Assembly: GCF_041080815.1 (NCBI RefSeq)
Contig: NZ_CP160205.1
Span: 1,302,001-1,366,000, forward strand
DNA length: 64,000 bases
Source: Mucilaginibacter yixingensis
GTDB lineage: Bacteria > Bacteroidota > Bacteroidia > Sphingobacteriales > Sphingobacteriaceae
Direction: 5' to 3'
In this document: positions 9,713 through 18,450 of the stretch, one piece after another
Layout of the letters: every line of letters starts with the position of its first letter
How positions within the stretch are numbered: the stretch's first letter is position 1
Made by a program: the position numbers and the translations under genes
The notes under the pieces: generated by a model
What the model saw: only the letters and a program-made list of their open reading frames with translations
What the model was told of the DNA's origin: nothing
The model's database searches: none

Positions 9713-12700
9713 ATGCATAAATTTACTTTATCAGCCATATCCATCTTCTCTATCTGCGCGCTGTATGGTGTTAGTGCAAAAGCACAACAAACAGACGCCA
9801 TATCGGCGGCACGCAAGGATAGCCTTGCCTTATATAAAGCCGATTCTACCCGCCGGGCTCAGGGCAATAAATTTACGGGCTTCCTGCGTGATGCTGCCAC
9901 CGGCAAACCCGTGAGCGGCATGAACATCAGCGTTGAAGCTTATTCTGCCGCTCTGAGTGACGACAAGGGCCGCTTCACTATCAGCGTACCTAATTACGAT
10001 GCCGTTTTAGTAGTAAAAGGGCAAGGCTATCAGCTGAAAGAAATTCCGCTGAAGGGCCGTAAGAAGTTACCAGATGTGCTGCTTTTTGAAGAGTCGTTCA
10101 ACTCTGTTTATGACGAGGCCAACCTGGTTACCCGTCCAATGGCCATGAACCGCACAGCAAACGCAGTTAACATTGTAAATACACAAGGCTCATGGGAAAA
10201 CACCAGCGCCGAAACGCCTGATACTTACCTGCAAGGAAAAGTTGCCGGGTTGAGCGTTGTACGCAGATCTGGCTCGCCTAATGCTGGCGCCAATCTTTTC
10301 CTCCGTGGCTTCAGCTCGCTGTTTGGCACCAACGCACCGCTGGTGATTGTTGACGGGATGATCTATGACACCAACCAATACGGCAGTTCGCTTGCGAGCG
10401 GGCACATCCGTAACCCATTTGGTAATCTTGACCTGCGCGATGTGGAGAGCTTTACGGTACTGAAGGATGCAAGCGCCAGCGTTTATGGTACCAAAGGTGC
10501 AAACGGCGTGATCCTCATCACCACTAATAGTCGCCCGGAGTTGGCTACCCGTATTGACCTTGGCATTTACGGCGAGTACAACTACATGGGCAACAACAAG
10601 CTGTTGCCGCTGATGAAAGCCGGCGATTACCGGTTGTATCTGGCCGACGTACTGAAATCAAGCGGAATGACGCCAGAGCAGGTTGCCGCCCAGCCTTATT
10701 TTAATGATAATCCTGCAAGCCCAACTTACGCTATGTACCATAACGACAGGAACTGGCAGAAACAGGCGTTTAAAAATGGCTACAATCAAAACTATAACTT
10801 AAGAGTATCAGGTGGCGATAACGTTGCCCGCTACGTATTGTCATTAGGCTATGCAAATAATAAAGGTATTACCCAAAATACAGGAATCACCAAATTCAAC
10901 ACCCGGTTTAATGCCGATCTGAATATCAGCAGGCACCTTACGGTAAATGCTAACCTGTCGTTCAACTATGCGCAGCAAAACCTTTTTGATCAGACCGCGT
11001 CAGAAACCAGTCCGCTTTATCTGAGTTTGATCAAATCGCCGCTGGTGGGTGTTAATGATGTTAACGCACAAGGCGTGCCATCGCCCAACCTGGCCGATGT
11101 CGATGCGTTTGGCATAGGCAACCCGCAGGCCGTTTTCAATAAAGCAAAAGAGAACGATCAGAACTACCGCTTTTTGGGTGGCCTGAACTTTAAATATGAT
11201 TTCAATAAAAGCTGGGCAGCCCAAACATTGATTGGCTTAACAGCAGATAAAGTGCGCGAAAACTATTTTGTACCGCGCGCCGGCGTAGCTAATGATACCA
11301 CCGCCAGTGGAGTGGTTGATAGTCGCCTGGGTTCGCAGGTGCAAAGGCTGTTTAACATTTACAGCGATACCCGCGTTACTTTTAATCATACCTACAACCG
11401 TATCCACTATGTTGGCTTGAACCTGGGTGTACGTTTCTCATCATTCAACACCGAGACTAATTACAATCAGTCATCCAACTCGGCCATTGACCAGTTGATT
11501 ACCGTTGGCAACGGCGATCCACTGCTGAACCGCACAGGCGGCGAGTTAGGCAAATACCGTTGGCTGAATAACTACTTTACCGGCGACTACCGCCTGTATA
11601 ACAAATACATCTTCAACGTAACGGTGGCTGCCGACGCATCTTCGCGCTTTGGAGATCGTGCTGATGGTATGGATATTGGCGGCAAAAAGATGGCTTTATT
11701 GCCAGCTGTATCTGCCGCGTGGATTGTATCATCAGAAAAATTCCTGGCTGATGTAAATATGCTGGAGATGCTGAAACTGCGTGCCAGCTACGGCCTTACC
11801 GGTAATGATGACATTGGTAATTATGCATCTAAACAATACTATATCTCGCAAAACTGGTTAGGTATGCAGGGTTTAATCCGCGGCAATGTGGGTAACCCGT
11901 ACCTGCAGTGGGAGGTAAATAAGAAGCTTGATCTGGGTCTTGATGCGTCGTTCTTCCAGGAGCGTATAGGTTTGACGTTTGATTATTTCCGCAATACCAC
12001 TTCACACATGATCACCCGTTCTACAGCGCCGACAGTTTCTGGGCTGGAGTACGTAGTAAGCAATGGCGGCGGCATGAAAACCGATGGCTATGAGCTTGCC
12101 ATAAACGGAAGGATTATTAACAACAGCAAGTTTAAGTGGGATTTAGGTTTCAATATCTACACCTATCGTAACCGCATCACGGCGTTGCCATCAACTTATT
12201 TAAGCTCTTATTATGGGGCTACTATTTTGACACAGGTAGGTGCACCGGCAGGTTTGTTCTATGGTTACCGCACTAACGGCGTTTACCGAACCAATGCAGA
12301 GGCTGCAGCGGCCGGTATATCGGTTCGTAACAGTCAGGGTATCCCGGTTGCACAACAGGGTGGCGATGTGAAGTTTGTAGATGTAAACGGCGATCATATT
12401 ATTGATAATGCCGACAGACAAGCCATCGGTAACCCTAACCCTGATTTTGCAGGCGCTATTACCACCGGTTTCACTTATGGCCGTGTTAACCTGAACGCGC
12501 TGTTCACCTTCAGTAAAGGCAATAAAGTGTATAATGAAACCCGCCGTTTGCTGGAGTCAGAATCTGGTCCGCAAAATCAGCTGACTTCAGTTAACAACAG
12601 ATGGCGTGTAGACGGTCAGCAAACCAATATGCCAAGAGCGGCTTATGGCGATCCAACCATGAATAACTCGTTTTCTGACCGCTGGATTGAAGATGGCTCA

Positions 12701-12928
12701 TATCTGCGCCTCAGAACACTTTCGGTTACTTATGATGTGCCGCTGAAGTACAAAGGTTTCAAATACCTCAAAGTGTATGCAACCGGTAATAACCTGCTCA
12801 CTTTCAGTAAATACCTGGGCTATGATCCGGAGTTTGCGCCCACCGGTAACCTGTTAACCAACGGCATTGACAACCTGCTCGATCCGCAGTTTAAAACCAT
12901 TATGCTGGGCGTGCGCATAGGTATCTAA
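9713..12928 (+). CDS. SusC/RagA-family TonB-dependent outer membrane transporter (second copy)
   Basis: This 1071-residue protein has a signal peptide (ends near AKAQQ). An extra charged segment (about residues 30-50) comes before a CarboxypepD_reg-like domain (FTGFLRDAATGKPVSGMNI, about 52-120). The plug follows at about 140-270, with NAPLVIVDGMIYD and LKDASASVYGTKGANGVILI. The barrel ends in GVRIGI rather than the usual terminal Phe. It differs strongly from the upstream SusC, so the pair is not a recent tandem duplication. It is followed by its own SusD gene after a short gap and preceded by two FAS1 genes, which suggests two uptake complexes for different fragments of one polysaccharide. 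Substrate is inferred from the neighbouring PL11 lyase only. Confidence 0.94.
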   Translation: MHKFTLSAISIFSICALYGVSAKAQQTDAISAARKDSLALYKADSTRRAQGNKFTGFLRDAATGKPVSGMNISVEAYSAALSDDKGRFTISVPNYDAVLVVKGQGYQLKEIPLKGRKKLPDVLLFEESFNSVYDEANLVTRPMAMNRTANAVNIVNTQGSWENTSAETPDTYLQGKVAGLSVVRRSGSPNAGANLFLRGFSSLFGTNAPLVIVDGMIYDTNQYGSSLASGHIRNPFGNLDLRDVESFTVLKDASASVYGTKGANGVILITTNSRPELATRIDLGIYGEYNYMGNNKLLPLMKAGDYRLYLADVLKSSGMTPEQVAAQPYFNDNPASPTYAMYHNDRNWQKQAFKNGYNQNYNLRVSGGDNVARYVLSLGYANNKGITQNTGITKFNTRFNADLNISRHLTVNANLSFNYAQQNLFDQTASETSPLYLSLIKSPLVGVNDVNAQGVPSPNLADVDAFGIGNPQAVFNKAKENDQNYRFLGGLNFKYDFNKSWAAQTLIGLTADKVRENYFVPRAGVANDTTASGVVDSRLGSQVQRLFNIYSDTRVTFNHTYNRIHYVGLNLGVRFSSFNTETNYNQSSNSAIDQLITVGNGDPLLNRTGGELGKYRWLNNYFTGDYRLYNKYIFNVTVAADASSRFGDRADGMDIGGKKMALLPAVSAAWIVSSEKFLADVNMLEMLKLRASYGLTGNDDIGNYASKQYYISQNWLGMQGLIRGNVGNPYLQWEVNKKLDLGLDASFFQERIGLTFDYFRNTTSHMITRSTAPTVSGLEYVVSNGGGMKTDGYELAINGRIINNSKFKWDLGFNIYTYRNRITALPSTYLSSYYGATILTQVGAPAGLFYGYRTNGVYRTNAEAAAAGISVRNSQGIPVAQQGGDVKFVDVNGDHIIDNADRQAIGNPNPDFAGAITTGFTYGRVNLNALFTFSKGNKVYNETRRLLESESGPQNQLTSVNNRWRVDGQQTNMPRAAYGDPTMNNSFSDRWIEDGSYLRLRTLSVTYDVPLKYKGFKYLKVYATGNNLLTFSKYLGYDPEFAPTGNLLTNGIDNLLDPQFKTIMLGVRIGI

Positions 12929-12953
12929 TTAATTGACAATTATTTTGACGACA

Positions 12954-14762
12954 ATGAGAAACAAAATATTTAAAATAGGTGGCCGTGTGCTGTTGATCTC
13001 GTGCCTGCTGCTTTCGTTTTCATGCAAAAAACTGCTGGATGTATCACCTGAAGACGCGGTAGAGGCCAAAAACAACTACCGTAATATTAACGATGCCAAC
13101 GCTGCTGTAATTGGTATTTACGGTCAGCTGCAAACCATAGCCGACCGTTACATGGTGCTTAATGAACTGCGCGGCGACCTGGTGAGCCCAACTATCAATG
13201 CCGACCGTTACCTGCGCGAGATTAGCGAACATAACGTATCGGCTGATAATCCATGGGCAGATCCAAAGCCGTTCTACAAGATCATTATGAATTGTAATGA
13301 CGCCCTGGCAAACTTTAAGATCATGCTGAGAGATGCCAAATTCCGTCAGGAAGAATATAATCAGCGTTATGCAGATATTATTGCGGTGCGTGCGTGGTTG
13401 TACCTTCAGGTAGGTATCCACTGGGGAAATGTTCCATACGTAACAGACCCGCTGGCCTCAATTGATGATCTGAAGGATAGCTCTAAATTCCCTAAGGTAT
13501 CATTTAATGACTTGCTTGATAAGCTGATTGCCAGTATGCAGGGCATTTATTTAGATGGCTACACCTCAACAACGGCAACCGGTTCTAACAGCAACTCGTT
13601 ATTAACCACTGTTGATGGGTACTCTACCGGTTTAATGTTTATTAACAAACGCTGCCTGCTGGGCGATCTTAACCTGTGGCGCGGTAATTATACAGACGCA
13701 TCTACCCAGTACCGTTATGTTACCGAGCAAGGTTACAGAAACGACCAGGGCGCGGGTAACATCAGTTTCTGGCAGTATAAGGCTACTTATAGCAACTTTA
13801 ACATTGTCTACAATATTGGTAGCGATGAGCAATCATTGAAAGATGACAACACGGATGTAGCCGGTTGGAGATCCATCTTTGGTTCAACAGCACAGGGTAC
13901 AGATATCAGCGCCGAGTGGATCTGGACCATGCCGTTTGATAAGAATTTTGCACCTACCAATCCGTTTATTGATCTCTTTTCAAATCAGGGCGGTCGTTAC
14001 CTGCTTACTGCATCGCAGTTTGCTATGGATAAATGGAACTCTGAGACCCAAGCCAACGGTTTTCCATATGATGCCCGCGGCAAGCTATCAGTTAGAACCG
14101 TTAACGGCAAACCTGTAATTATGAAGCCGTTGTACCTGTATCTTAACGGGCCAAACTTTACGGCGCTAAATCCGCTGCAAAAACAAGGTCGCTGGTTATT
14201 ATACCGCACGGCTACACTTAATCTGCACTTTGCCGAGGCCGCCTGTCGTGATAACTATTTGGACGTAGCTTATGCACTTACCAATGCGGGGGTTATCCAG
14301 GTATTCAGTGGTATTTTCCCTACAAGGGCGGTTGTAGGCACTGGTCGTAACGTGCCTACCGATGCTACCAATATTATGATCACACATCGTCCGGCTCCTT
14401 ATGATCTGGATGCCAGGTACGGTGATGTACCTTCATACCGCGGCCCATGGAACCGCCAGATTGGTACACGCTCAAGGGCTAACCTTAACTGGCTGCCAAC
14501 ATCGCTCATTAACAATGCACCAAATGCGGGTGGCGATCAAATTGGATTAGAGAATGCCATTATACAGGAAGATGCCGAAGAGCTTGCTTTTGAAGGCCAG
14601 CGCTGGGGAGATCTGCTGCGTGTGTCGCTGCACAGAAACGACATGTCATTTATTGCCGAAGCTGTTTACCAGAAGTTGCTGAGAGACGGCAATCCTAATG
14701 CGTCAACGGCTAAAGCCAAGTTATTGAGCAAAGACGGCGTTTACCTTCCGTTTAAAATGTAA
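12954..14762 (+). CDS. SusD/RagB-family glycan-binding outer membrane lipoprotein (second copy)
   Basis: The ATG at 12954 is preferred to an in-frame TTG at 12933, because it starts the lipoprotein signal directly (MRNKIFKIGG, then a hydrophobic core and LSFSC, Cys about 22). The mature protein begins KKLLDVSPEDAVEAKNNYRN, typical of SusD. The C-terminal RagB signature is present (EDAEELAFEGQRWGDLLRVSLHRND). At about 602 residues it is somewhat longer than most SusD proteins. It pairs with the SusC gene 25 bases upstream. A stable hairpin follows the stop codon, so this is likely the last gene of the uptake operon. Confidence 0.93.
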   Translation: MRNKIFKIGGRVLLISCLLLSFSCKKLLDVSPEDAVEAKNNYRNINDANAAVIGIYGQLQTIADRYMVLNELRGDLVSPTINADRYLREISEHNVSADNPWADPKPFYKIIMNCNDALANFKIMLRDAKFRQEEYNQRYADIIAVRAWLYLQVGIHWGNVPYVTDPLASIDDLKDSSKFPKVSFNDLLDKLIASMQGIYLDGYTSTTATGSNSNSLLTTVDGYSTGLMFINKRCLLGDLNLWRGNYTDASTQYRYVTEQGYRNDQGAGNISFWQYKATYSNFNIVYNIGSDEQSLKDDNTDVAGWRSIFGSTAQGTDISAEWIWTMPFDKNFAPTNPFIDLFSNQGGRYLLTASQFAMDKWNSETQANGFPYDARGKLSVRTVNGKPVIMKPLYLYLNGPNFTALNPLQKQGRWLLYRTATLNLHFAEAACRDNYLDVAYALTNAGVIQVFSGIFPTRAVVGTGRNVPTDATNIMITHRPAPYDLDARYGDVPSYRGPWNRQIGTRSRANLNWLPTSLINNAPNAGGDQIGLENAIIQEDAEELAFEGQRWGDLLRVSLHRNDMSFIAEAVYQKLLRDGNPNASTAKAKLLSKDGVYLPFKM

Positions 14763-14769
14763 ACCCCTG

Positions 14770-14803
14770 GCGAGTCATCCGTTCTGTAGACCGGGTGACT
14801 CGC
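14770..14803 (+). terminator. Hairpin after the second SusD gene
   Basis: GCGAGTCATCCG (14770-14781) pairs with CGGGTGACTCGC (14792-14803) through 12 pairs including one G-T, with a 10-base loop. Only three T residues follow directly (CTTTATAA), so termination may be partial. It sits between the uptake operon and the GntR gene and would limit read-through. Confidence 0.6.
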
Positions 14804-14820
14804 TTTATAAACTGACAAGT

Positions 14821-15855
14821 ATGAAAAAAGAGAATTTAACCGTTGCAGATTTGACTATGGGCGCCGGCGGAATGCTTGGTCAGTCGCTGATGGATAAAGT
14901 AGCTAACAGGCTCATTGGTGATATAGAAAATGGAAAATATGAGTTAGGGCAGCAAATACCGTCTATCAATGTGCTGGCCCGTGAGCTGGATATGGCCCGT
15001 GATACGGTAGAAAGAGCTTATCGTAAATTAAGATCATTGGGCTATGTAAAGTCTGTACCGGGATCAGGATATTTTGTTTGCCGTCCGCGGGAATCTGGTA
15101 ATGCCAAGGTGTTGTGTCTGACGGACCGCTTAACCGACGAGAAGCAGGCATTGTATAACGAGGTTACCCGTGCTTTGGGCGGGCAGGATAATGTTGACCT
15201 GCAAACCTTTCAAAACAGGTTTACGTTAGATAGCATCATCCTGAATTATAGCGATAAGTACCAGTATTTTGTACTGATAACGGTAGATGCCACCCAACTG
15301 CAAAATGAAACCATGTGGTTATCATTAAGAAATTTGCCTGCCGATAAGGTGATTGTTTTGGGGCCCGAAATTTTTCCTTTCTCGCCGCTGGCACACATTT
15401 ATCAGGATGGACGCCGGGATGTTTTTAACATGCTGATGGCGCAGAAAGAGCGCTTAACCGGTCTTTATCAGGAGCTGGTTTTGTTATCGGCGCAAGACTA
15501 CCTGGTGCCTCTAAGTATCCGCGAGGCGTTGTTTGCGTTTTGCTGTAACGCGGGCATCAAATTCAGATGGAGTAATTCATATACCGAATGTCTGGCAGCC
15601 GGAACACTGTTCATTACCTATCATGACGAGGAACTTTTTAACCTGCTCAATCAATTAAGAACCACCGATCTGGCCATTGGCAAAGATGTGGGCATCATCA
15701 CCTTTAATGATAATATTTTTAAAGAGTTCTTAAACCTTACCGTCATCACGCCTGATTTTAAGCAAGCCGGCAAAGCCATATCGGGCATCGTAAACGGCGA
15801 GCAGGAGGGACGCATCTGCAATCCTTACCAGATGATCTTAAGGTCATCCATCTAA
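14821..15855 (+). CDS. GntR-family transcriptional regulator with sugar-binding-like effector domain
   Basis: This 344-residue protein has an N-terminal winged helix-turn-helix of the GntR type at about residues 22-88 (LIGDIENGKYELGQQIPSIN; ARDTVERAYRKLRSLGYVKS; PGSGYFV). The remaining 250 residues look like a periplasmic-binding-protein or LacI-type effector domain (YFVLITVDATQLQ; KVIVLGPEIFP; DVGIITFNDNIF), not the usual GntR FadR or HutC domains. Such regulators in Bacteroidota sit next to sugar-utilisation genes and respond to a mono- or disaccharide. The 58-base gap to the SusD gene holds a hairpin, so it may be transcribed partly by read-through. It probably controls the flanking uptake and lyase operons. 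The ligand is unknown; rhamnose or a galacturonate-rhamnose disaccharide would fit the locus. Confidence 0.85.
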   Translation: MKKENLTVADLTMGAGGMLGQSLMDKVANRLIGDIENGKYELGQQIPSINVLARELDMARDTVERAYRKLRSLGYVKSVPGSGYFVCRPRESGNAKVLCLTDRLTDEKQALYNEVTRALGGQDNVDLQTFQNRFTLDSIILNYSDKYQYFVLITVDATQLQNETMWLSLRNLPADKVIVLGPEIFPFSPLAHIYQDGRRDVFNMLMAQKERLTGLYQELVLLSAQDYLVPLSIREALFAFCCNAGIKFRWSNSYTECLAAGTLFITYHDEELFNLLNQLRTTDLAIGKDVGIITFNDNIFKEFLNLTVITPDFKQAGKAISGIVNGEQEGRICNPYQMILRSSI

Positions 15856-16092
15856 TTTAATACCCCTATTAATTAACCTTGTTTTTTCGATGGCGTATAC
15901 TGATATGTAAAATATTATGCAATTGAAATTGAATGGGTTAAACAGCAAAAAACTATTTATCTTGGTGTGCCGATTTTTTATCAGGCGCATCAAACCAGTT
16001 ATAAAAGTTTAATCGTTTACCTAACCTGAAAATTATGTCAGCAAATCTTGTTGATAATTAGCGGCCGGTAAACCAAGTTTAAGCATAAGCCT

Positions 16093-18426
16093 ATGAAAAA
16101 GATACCCCTGTTACTTTTGCTTACCGTTGTTTACATGATGAGCTTTGCTCAGGTTGTAAAACCCAAACCATCTACCGTAAAACTGTTTTTTGAGAAAGCG
16201 TTTCTGCATACAGACCGCGATATCTACACGCCGGGCGATACGCTTTGGTTTAAAGCATACCTAACCAACGCCCAGGATAAAAGCCTGAAAGAACTGAGCC
16301 GGAACCTCTACGTTGATCTGATTGACCCTAACGGGCATCTGCTTAACTCCATTAATATAGAAATACAAAACAATCAGGGTCATGGCGATTTTACTTTGCC
16401 TGATTCCATCCCGGCGGGTTATTACCGCATCAGGGCATACACCACCTGGATGCGAAACTTTGGCAACTACTTTGTTTTTGAAAAGAAGATAGCATTGTTG
16501 CAACCGGCTAAAGCTGGCCCAGCCACGTTAAAAGGCAAGTCATTACCCGGTATAGCCAAAGAGCCATCGGTTCGCTTCTTTCCTGAGAGTGGATCAATGA
16601 TAGAAGGCGTTGCCGGCATAGTTGCCGTAAAGGCAGAGGACGCCAATGGCAAAGGACTGAAAGCATCAGGAGTGGTCTTGTCTTCAGCCGGAGATACCGT
16701 AACGCATTTTACCTGCGACTCATTAGGTATGGGCCTGATGGTGCTGTTGCCCGAGGCTGGGCATAACTACACAGCTTCAGTAAAAATCGGTTCGCGCACC
16801 TTCCATTATCCGGTTCCTGCCGCTTTAAAGTATGGTTTTGCCTTGCACGTTAAACAAGCCGACACCCTGGTGCAGGCTGTGATCAGTTACCGTAGTCCGG
16901 AAGCGGCTACGCCTCCAAAAGTCAATGTTTTTGTAAAAAGTGCAGGGCGAACCATCATCAGCAAATCGGTGCAGGTAAATAACGCTCAGGAAGAGCTGGC
17001 CATTCCCAACAGTTTATTACCCGAAGGCATTTGCAGCATCATACTGGCAGATCAGGACGGCAAGCCCAACTGCGAGCGTCTGTTTTTTGTACACCACCCG
17101 GCCAATGAAAAAGACTTGCAGCTAACCACAGGCAAATTGCCGTCGGCAACAACTTTAAATATCCAGACAACGCCGGGGGCAAGGCTCTCTATGGCCATTA
17201 TTCAGGATGGATTATTGCTAAAGGACAGTCACACCATAGCTTCACAAATCTTCCTGGCATCAGAACTGCGCGGCGCTATAGAGCAGCCTGCCAGATATTT
17301 TGATCCTAAAAACACCAATCGTTTTAAAGAACTGGATAACCTGATGCTTACCCAGGGCTGGCGCGATTACACCTGGCGCCGGTTGGCAGACTCGGCATTG
17401 CGAATTAGTTATGGGATAGAGAAAGGCATCAACGTAACGGGTACCGTAAAAAATGAGGCGCGTAATAAGCCTATCCCTAATGCCCACATCACCTTGTTTG
17501 CCGGTCAGCTTAAAAATGCCAAGCTATTCATGACGCAGACAGACTCAGCGGGTCGTTTTATGGTTGAAGAATTGCCGGTAATTGGTAATCAAGCCGCCAG
17601 CCTGTCATCTGTAAATGATAAAGGCAAAAAAGTAGGTCGCATTTATATGGATACCCTGGTGCCGATGCCAATCAGCACAGCGCCAGGCTTAAAAGAAACA
17701 GATACGTTAAGTATTCCACGCTATTTTACCACCAGAAGCAATCATTTTGACCGCGTTACCCAACTAAAAGAGGTGAAGGTAAGTGGTAAGAGCAAAGTGA
17801 TTCATTTACCCAATGGCAGAGGCTATACCCCCTGGGGCGATTCTAAAATATTTAATATTACTCCTAAAGATTATGAGTATAAAACGCTGGAATGGTACCT
17901 TATCCAGTTTACACAAGCACATGAGCCCAAAGATATCAGGCAACCTGGTGTCGCTTACTTTTCAGATGGCAGGTTGGTGCCGCCCATTATTACGATAAAT
18001 GACCCGGATGCACCAAACGGTATCCGGATTCCGCGCAAAGAAGAGCGTGATTTGATTTATAGTTTGCCTCTAGACAAGATTAAGAAAATACAGGTTACGC
18101 CGGTGGCAGAGATCGGCGGTGGCATCAGGCGTATTGTTTCGCTAACTATAATTGACAACGGACTGGAAGATAATCCGGGTATATTGAGCACCAATATCAG
18201 TGGCTATTATCAGGCGCAAACTTTTTATCAGCCATTGAGTGATGATGGTGCTATTCAATACACTTCGCACCCAACCGTTGCCTGGCAGCCCGATGTGCGT
18301 TTGGATGCAACTGGTCATGCCGCCATCAGGGTGAGCAATAAGCCATCAACCTCATACCAGGTGGTTGTGCAGGGCTTATCCGCCGATGGTTCTCCGCTGA
18401 GCCAGGTAATCCATGTTAAAAACTAA
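16093..18426 (+). CDS. MG2/alpha-2-macroglobulin-like surface protein of unknown function
   Basis: This 777-residue protein has a signal peptide (ends near MMSFAQ). An MG2-like region follows at about residues 30-135 (KAFLHTDRDIYTPGDTLWFKAYL; then GYYRIRAYTTWMRNFGNYFVF). The middle contains Ig-like segments, including a carboxypeptidase-regulatory-like one (VTGTVKNEARNKPIPNAHITLF, about 455). The last third has an outer-membrane-plug-like stretch (LKEVKVSGKSKV; DKIKKIQVTPVAEIGGGI). This is a known but uncharacterised Bacteroidota architecture, often annotated only as hypothetical or TonB-plug-like. It begins a second operon after a 237-base spacer and lies 24 bases before the lyase gene. There is no thioester motif (CGEQ-like), so a protease-trap role is unlikely. 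A surface or periplasmic role in pectin handling is only inferred. Confidence 0.7.
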   Translation: MKKIPLLLLLTVVYMMSFAQVVKPKPSTVKLFFEKAFLHTDRDIYTPGDTLWFKAYLTNAQDKSLKELSRNLYVDLIDPNGHLLNSINIEIQNNQGHGDFTLPDSIPAGYYRIRAYTTWMRNFGNYFVFEKKIALLQPAKAGPATLKGKSLPGIAKEPSVRFFPESGSMIEGVAGIVAVKAEDANGKGLKASGVVLSSAGDTVTHFTCDSLGMGLMVLLPEAGHNYTASVKIGSRTFHYPVPAALKYGFALHVKQADTLVQAVISYRSPEAATPPKVNVFVKSAGRTIISKSVQVNNAQEELAIPNSLLPEGICSIILADQDGKPNCERLFFVHHPANEKDLQLTTGKLPSATTLNIQTTPGARLSMAIIQDGLLLKDSHTIASQIFLASELRGAIEQPARYFDPKNTNRFKELDNLMLTQGWRDYTWRRLADSALRISYGIEKGINVTGTVKNEARNKPIPNAHITLFAGQLKNAKLFMTQTDSAGRFMVEELPVIGNQAASLSSVNDKGKKVGRIYMDTLVPMPISTAPGLKETDTLSIPRYFTTRSNHFDRVTQLKEVKVSGKSKVIHLPNGRGYTPWGDSKIFNITPKDYEYKTLEWYLIQFTQAHEPKDIRQPGVAYFSDGRLVPPIITINDPDAPNGIRIPRKEERDLIYSLPLDKIKKIQVTPVAEIGGGIRRIVSLTIIDNGLEDNPGILSTNISGYYQAQTFYQPLSDDGAIQYTSHPTVAWQPDVRLDATGHAAIRVSNKPSTSYQVVVQGLSADGSPLSQVIHVKN

Positions 18427-18450
18427 GAACATCAACCTAAAAAGATACTT

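Noticed and set aside
15856..16092. Possible GntR operators (GTTTACC-type half sites near 16013 and 16066)
   Set aside because: Only seven bases are shared and the spacing is irregular; not enough to call a site.
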